Made by a program: the position numbers and the translations under genes. A stretch of DNA of 22,181 nucleotides from Egicoccus sp035462025 (GTDB taxonomy: Bacteria; Actinomycetota; Nitriliruptoria; Nitriliruptorales; Nitriliruptoraceae), in assembly GCA_035462025.1 (NCBI GenBank), contig DATHUR010000043.1:1-22181 (forward strand). The letters are read 5' to 3'. Below, one piece after another: positions 20,687 through 22,181 of the stretch (its first letter is position 1; every line of letters starts with the position of its first letter). The notes below the pieces were generated by a model that was not told the DNA's origin, made no database searches, and was given only the letters and a program-made list of their open reading frames with translations.

Positions 20687-22181
20687 CTAGCGGTTGACGA
20701 CCACGCGGATGCGGGCGTCGGCCTCGGTGAACCGGTCGATGCCGGCGATGACACGGATGTCCCACTCCCCCGCGAACCGCAGGTCGTCGACGTTGGCGGT
20801 CCAGTGGCCGGGACCGGCGACGAAGGGTTCGATCACGATCGGCCCGATCTGTTCGGGCACGTAGGTCAGCTCGACCCGCAGGTCCTCGACGGCGTCGGCA
20901 GGGCGTCCGGTGGTGTCGAGGACGTAGACGTGGATGGCGTTGCGCCCGACCCGGTTGGGATCGACGACCAGGTCGACGTCGTACTCCTCGGTCAACGCGA
21001 CCGTCACCTGGTACGCACCGGTGACGCCGGCGGCCTCGGCCGCTGGACGCTGGGACACCAGAAAGCCGGTGACCCCGACCACGGCGACGATCCCGGCCAC
21101 CTCGAGCGCGAGGGTGCGACGCAACTGCGACCAGGCCGCCCGCGACCGGGTGGCGGTGCGGTCGCCCGCCGAGACCTCGACGTCGGCCGATCCGCCCGCC
21201 GGTGCGACGCGGGCGGCGACCGCCGGTTCGAGCCGCCACCGGTTGTAGGCGGCGACCAGCAGCACGAGACCGACGAGACCGAGCTTGACCAGCAGCGTCC
21301 AGCCGTATCCGGTCGAGGTCAGCGCCCGGGGCGTGCGGACGAGGACGACCGTCATCGCCGTCCCCGCGAGCGCGAGGGCCAGCACCGACCAGGCCGCCAG
21401 GCGGCTGAAGCGCGCCACGAGGCCGGCGGCCGCGACCGGGTCGTCGTCGAGCCGGCGCCGCCTGACCGCGAGCAACAGCAGCACCAGGCTGCCGGTCCAG
21501 ACCGCGGCGCCCAGCAGGTGGACGACGTCCGCGGCCGCCAGGACCCACGTGGGATCGACGGTGCGCTGGTGACCGTCGAGGGCGAACGAGGTGGCCGCCA
21601 GCGCGCCCGTCGCGAGCACGGCGAGGTACTGGCGCGCAGCCGCGTCCGTGACCGCGCCGACCCGCCGCCAGGCGAGCACGAAGGCCGCGAGCGCGACCAG
21701 GCGCAGCAGGGTGCCCTGCCCGAACGAGGAGAACACGAGCACGTCGCCGAGGTCGCGCACGGCCGTGAGCGCGTCGAGCAGACCGCGGCCGGTGACCGCG
21801 ACGGTCTGCACGGGCACGGCGAGCAGGCTCGTGACCGCCGCCAGCAGCGCGCCACGGACCGCCCAGGTCCAGGCGGTCTCACGATCGCGGCGCGAGCCCC
21901 CCACCCAGGCCGCGAAGGCGGCGGCCCCCGCGGCGACGAGCACCCCGAGGTAGCCGGCGGCGCGCAGCAACGGGCCGACGACGCCGGTCCAGGCCTGGCC
22001 GGCACCGCCGAACAGGTCCGCGATCACCGCGTCGTCGACCGCCGGTCCGTCGCCGACGGTGAACGCGAACGTGCCGGTGATCGGATGGCTGTCGGCGGAC
22101 ACGACCCGGTAGGTGACGACGTAGCCGCCCTCGTCGAGGTCGTCGGGCAGCGCGACGGCGACCTCGTCGGGCGCTGCCGTC
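20687..22181 (-). CDS. CopC-CopD fusion with C-terminal YtkA/FixH-like domain (5'-truncated by window)
   Basis: About 497 residues are visible and the frame stays open to the window edge, so the N-terminus is missing. The first residues are the end of a CopC domain (GYVVTYRVVSADSHPITGTFAFTVG, where the Asp and His of SADSHP match a CopC Cu(II) site). They are followed by eight transmembrane helices of a CopD domain, with GHQRTVDPTWVLAAADVVHLLGAAVWTG and YNRWRLEP as family landmarks. A final external domain of about 105 residues (NAIHVYVLDTTGRPADAVEDLRVELTYV and GHWTANVDDLRFAGEWDIRV) resembles YtkA/FixH-like domains. CopC-CopD proteins are thought to move copper across the membrane. It is followed after 12 bp by the YcnI-like gene. 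The GTG at 22102 inside the CopC domain should not be taken as the start. Confidence 0.9.
   Translation of the reverse strand, partial: TAAPDEVAVALPDDLDEGGYVVTYRVVSADSHPITGTFAFTVGDGPAVDDAVIADLFGGAGQAWTGVVGPLLRAAGYLGVLVAAGAAAFAAWVGGSRRDRETAWTWAVRGALLAAVTSLLAVPVQTVAVTGRGLLDALTAVRDLGDVLVFSSFGQGTLLRLVALAAFVLAWRRVGAVTDAAARQYLAVLATGALAATSFALDGHQRTVDPTWVLAAADVVHLLGAAVWTGSLVLLLLAVRRRRLDDDPVAAAGLVARFSRLAAWSVLALALAGTAMTVVLVRTPRALTSTGYGWTLLVKLGLVGLVLLVAAYNRWRLEPAVAARVAPAGGSADVEVSAGDRTATRSRAAWSQLRRTLALEVAGIVAVVGVTGFLVSQRPAAEAAGVTGAYQVTVALTEEYDVDLVVDPNRVGRNAIHVYVLDTTGRPADAVEDLRVELTYVPEQIGPIVIEPFVAGPGHWTANVDDLRFAGEWDIRVIAGIDRFTEADARIRVVVNR

Noticed and set aside
22100..22102. GTG as start codon of the CopD-type gene
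   Set aside because: The frame continues upstream with clear CopC sequence (GYVVTYRVVSADSHP spans this codon), so the gene is 5'-truncated by the window edge.
1..22181. Mobile elements, CRISPR arrays, phage or toxin-antitoxin genes
   Set aside because: No transposase, integrase, direct-repeat array, target-site duplication or short toxin/antitoxin pair could be recognised, and composition looks uniform by eye.

Overview
The window is very G+C-rich, densely packed actinobacterial DNA with no insertion sequence, phage gene or CRISPR array. The order fhaA-fhaB-pstP-rodA-pbpA-pknB is the classic actinobacterial cell-growth and phospho-signalling locus. The presence of only one kinase gene, together with overall divergence, suggests a lineage outside the well-known mycobacteria and streptomycetes. 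A deep-branching actinobacterium is my guess, not a demonstrated placement.

Positions 1-6609 (+ strand) are a compact catabolic operon: the end of a xanthine dehydrogenase-type molybdenum subunit, a diaminopropionate ammonia-lyase-like PLP enzyme, an 8-oxoguanine deaminase, a luciferase-like (LLM) flavin/F420 oxidoreductase, a dihydropyrimidinase/hydantoinase, and an SsnA-type aminohydrolase. The xdh, dpaL (ygeX), hyuA and ssnA combination matches the yge/ygf purine-degradation cluster of E. coli and gut bacteria, in which purines are opened and degraded through 2,3-diaminopropionate. The deaminase would supply urate directly. The LLM enzyme is an unexpected member and might replace the flavoprotein YgfK. 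The operon probably continues upstream of the window.

Positions 6669-8037 hold a secreted family 6 glycoside hydrolase (cellulase) with a perfect CebR/CelR operator over its promoter. Convergent to it (8056-11042, - strand) is a translationally coupled pair: a GlcD-like FAD-dependent 2-hydroxyacid dehydrogenase followed by a benzoylformate-decarboxylase/acetolactate-synthase-like ThDP enzyme. A tRNA-Leu(CAG) with its own promoter and terminator lies upstream of that pair.

Positions 11550-18886 (+ strand) are the growth locus. FhaA, FhaB, the PP2C phosphatase, the SEDS glycosyltransferase and the class B PBP are all joined by 4-bp ATGA/GTGA overlaps. PknB, with three PASTA-like domains and a Thr/Glu/Pro-rich tail, follows after a 147-bp gap. 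The kinase and phosphatase would tune peptidoglycan synthesis, with the FHA proteins reading phosphothreonine.

Positions 18897-22181 (- strand) are a copper-handling operon: a CopC-CopD-YtkA-like fusion (its start lies outside the window), a YcnI-like periplasmic copper-binding protein, and a membrane protein with a striking WHDHRIHFM motif that I cannot assign to a characterised family. The most interesting leads are the variant purine pathway with its LLM enzyme and shortened SsnA, and the WHDHRIHFM copper-operon protein.
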